In this document: piece by piece, positions 63,691 through 64,000 of the stretch
How the letters are laid out: each line of letters opens with the position of its first letter
Numbering within the stretch: the stretch's first letter is position 1
Position numbers and translations under genes: made by a program
The notes under the pieces: model-generated
Databases searched by the model: none
What the model was told of the DNA's origin: nothing
The model's input: only the letters and a program-made list of their open reading frames with translations
NCBI RefSeq assembly: GCF_007997075.1
Contig: NZ_VORS01000008.1
Location: 124,001-188,000 of the forward strand
From: Polaribacter sp. IC073
GTDB taxonomy: Bacteria > Bacteroidota > Bacteroidia > Flavobacteriales > Flavobacteriaceae
Reading direction: 5' to 3'
Length of the DNA stretch: 64,000 nt

Positions 63691-64000
63691 TTATTGTCTA
63701 AATTCATCTTCTTCATTCGTAACAATTCCTAGAGCTTCATGCACATATTTAAAAGTAGAAAGCAATTCTGGTTTGCCGTTTAAAATAGCAATGTCGTGCT
63801 CAAAATGTGCAGAAGGTTTATTGTCTAACGTTGTAATTGTCCAACCGTCTGCATGTTGTTTTATTTTGTGAGTTCCTAGATTTGTCATTGGTTCTATGGC
63901 AACCACCATTCCTTCAACAAATTTCTTTCCTCTTCCTCTTTTACCGTAATTTGGCATTTCTGGATCTTCATGCATTTCTCTTCCTAAACCATGACCAACC
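63691..64000 (-). CDS. map: Methionine aminopeptidase, type I (partial, runs off the right edge)
   Basis: Only the C-terminal 102 or so codons are in the window. The reading frame continues to the right edge, where VGHGLGREMHEDPEMPNYG holds a metal-ligand His and the conserved glycines. EGMVVAIEPM (metal Glu) and SAHFEHDIAIL (final metal Glu) follow. It removes the initiator Met from nascent proteins. The C-terminal end EALGIVTNEEDEFRQ is intact. Confidence 0.93.
   Translation of the reverse strand, partial: VGHGLGREMHEDPEMPNYGKRGRGKKFVEGMVVAIEPMTNLGTHKIKQHADGWTITTLDNKPSAHFEHDIAILNGKPELLSTFKYVHEALGIVTNEEDEFRQ

Noticed and set aside
1..64000. CRISPR array, prophage or complete insertion sequence
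   Set aside because: No regular short repeats with unique spacers, no phage structural genes and no intact transposase were found. Only the ISAon1 fragment was seen.

Overview
The window looks like an AT-rich chromosomal segment from a marine-type member of the Flavobacteriaceae (Bacteroidota), close to Polaribacter or Tenacibaculum. The evidence is family content rather than a database match. It holds SusC-like TonB receptors with a carboxypeptidase-like plug extension, PorT of type IX secretion, exosortase XrtF, a TamL-type BamA lipoprotein, a prenylglyceryl-phosphate synthase and HYC_CC_PP proteins. Several genes carry Bacteroidota promoters of the TAnnTTTG type. There is no plasmid backbone, intact prophage or CRISPR array.

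Layout. 1-3565 (minus strand): vitamin uptake, with a TonB receptor behind a TPP riboswitch, ArfB, a NadR-like P-loop kinase and a PnuC-family transporter. 3641-8486: prenylglyceryl-phosphate synthase, a phosphopantetheinyl transferase, ahcY, a DinB-like protein and a DNA/RNA endonuclease, separated by intergenic repeats. 8654-12809 (minus): XrtF and its partner, then a probable metal-handling set (HYC_CC_PP protein, TonB receptor, secreted HMA protein). 12863-20898 (plus): a free-methionine-sulfoxide-reductase-like GAF protein, purH and the rod-shape operon mreB-mreC-mreD-mrdA-rodA. 20899-21407: a decayed insertion sequence. 21408-34316: housekeeping and envelope genes (rpsT, tRNA-Glu, proS, an SR-rich lipoprotein, OmpP1/FadL, Nfu, ubiE-porT, a SpoU methyltransferase, a TamL-like gene, fba, accD).

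34385-44990 (minus): two small barrel proteins, then a heavy-metal efflux set (CusB-like adaptor, an RND pump fused to its TolC-like channel, a His-rich exported protein), then an 1125-residue outer-membrane protein. A diverged copy of the last 38 codons of that large gene lies directly after the cusB stop, so the efflux set sits between two same-orientation copies of one gene end. That looks like the scar of an acquisition or of a lost paralogue.

45047-48929: ogt, tatD, a DEAD-box helicase (DEVD variant) with a small partner gene, and an SDR reductase. 49213-59110 (minus): a seven-gene phosphorelay cluster. It has a soluble histidine kinase with seven PAS domains (three in a 351-bp tandem repeat), three paralogous receiver proteins (one fused to a degenerate ATPase domain), a REC-PAS-HisKA_3 hybrid kinase, a NarL-type regulator and a lone receiver. 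Similar terminator-bearing sequences of 56 nt lie on both sides of it. 59597-64000: an OmpA-like lipoprotein, ApbE, an exported unknown protein, a methyltransferase and the C-terminal part of methionine aminopeptidase.

The two parts most worth following are the phosphorelay island and the scarred efflux island. All alignments and counts were made by eye from this sequence.
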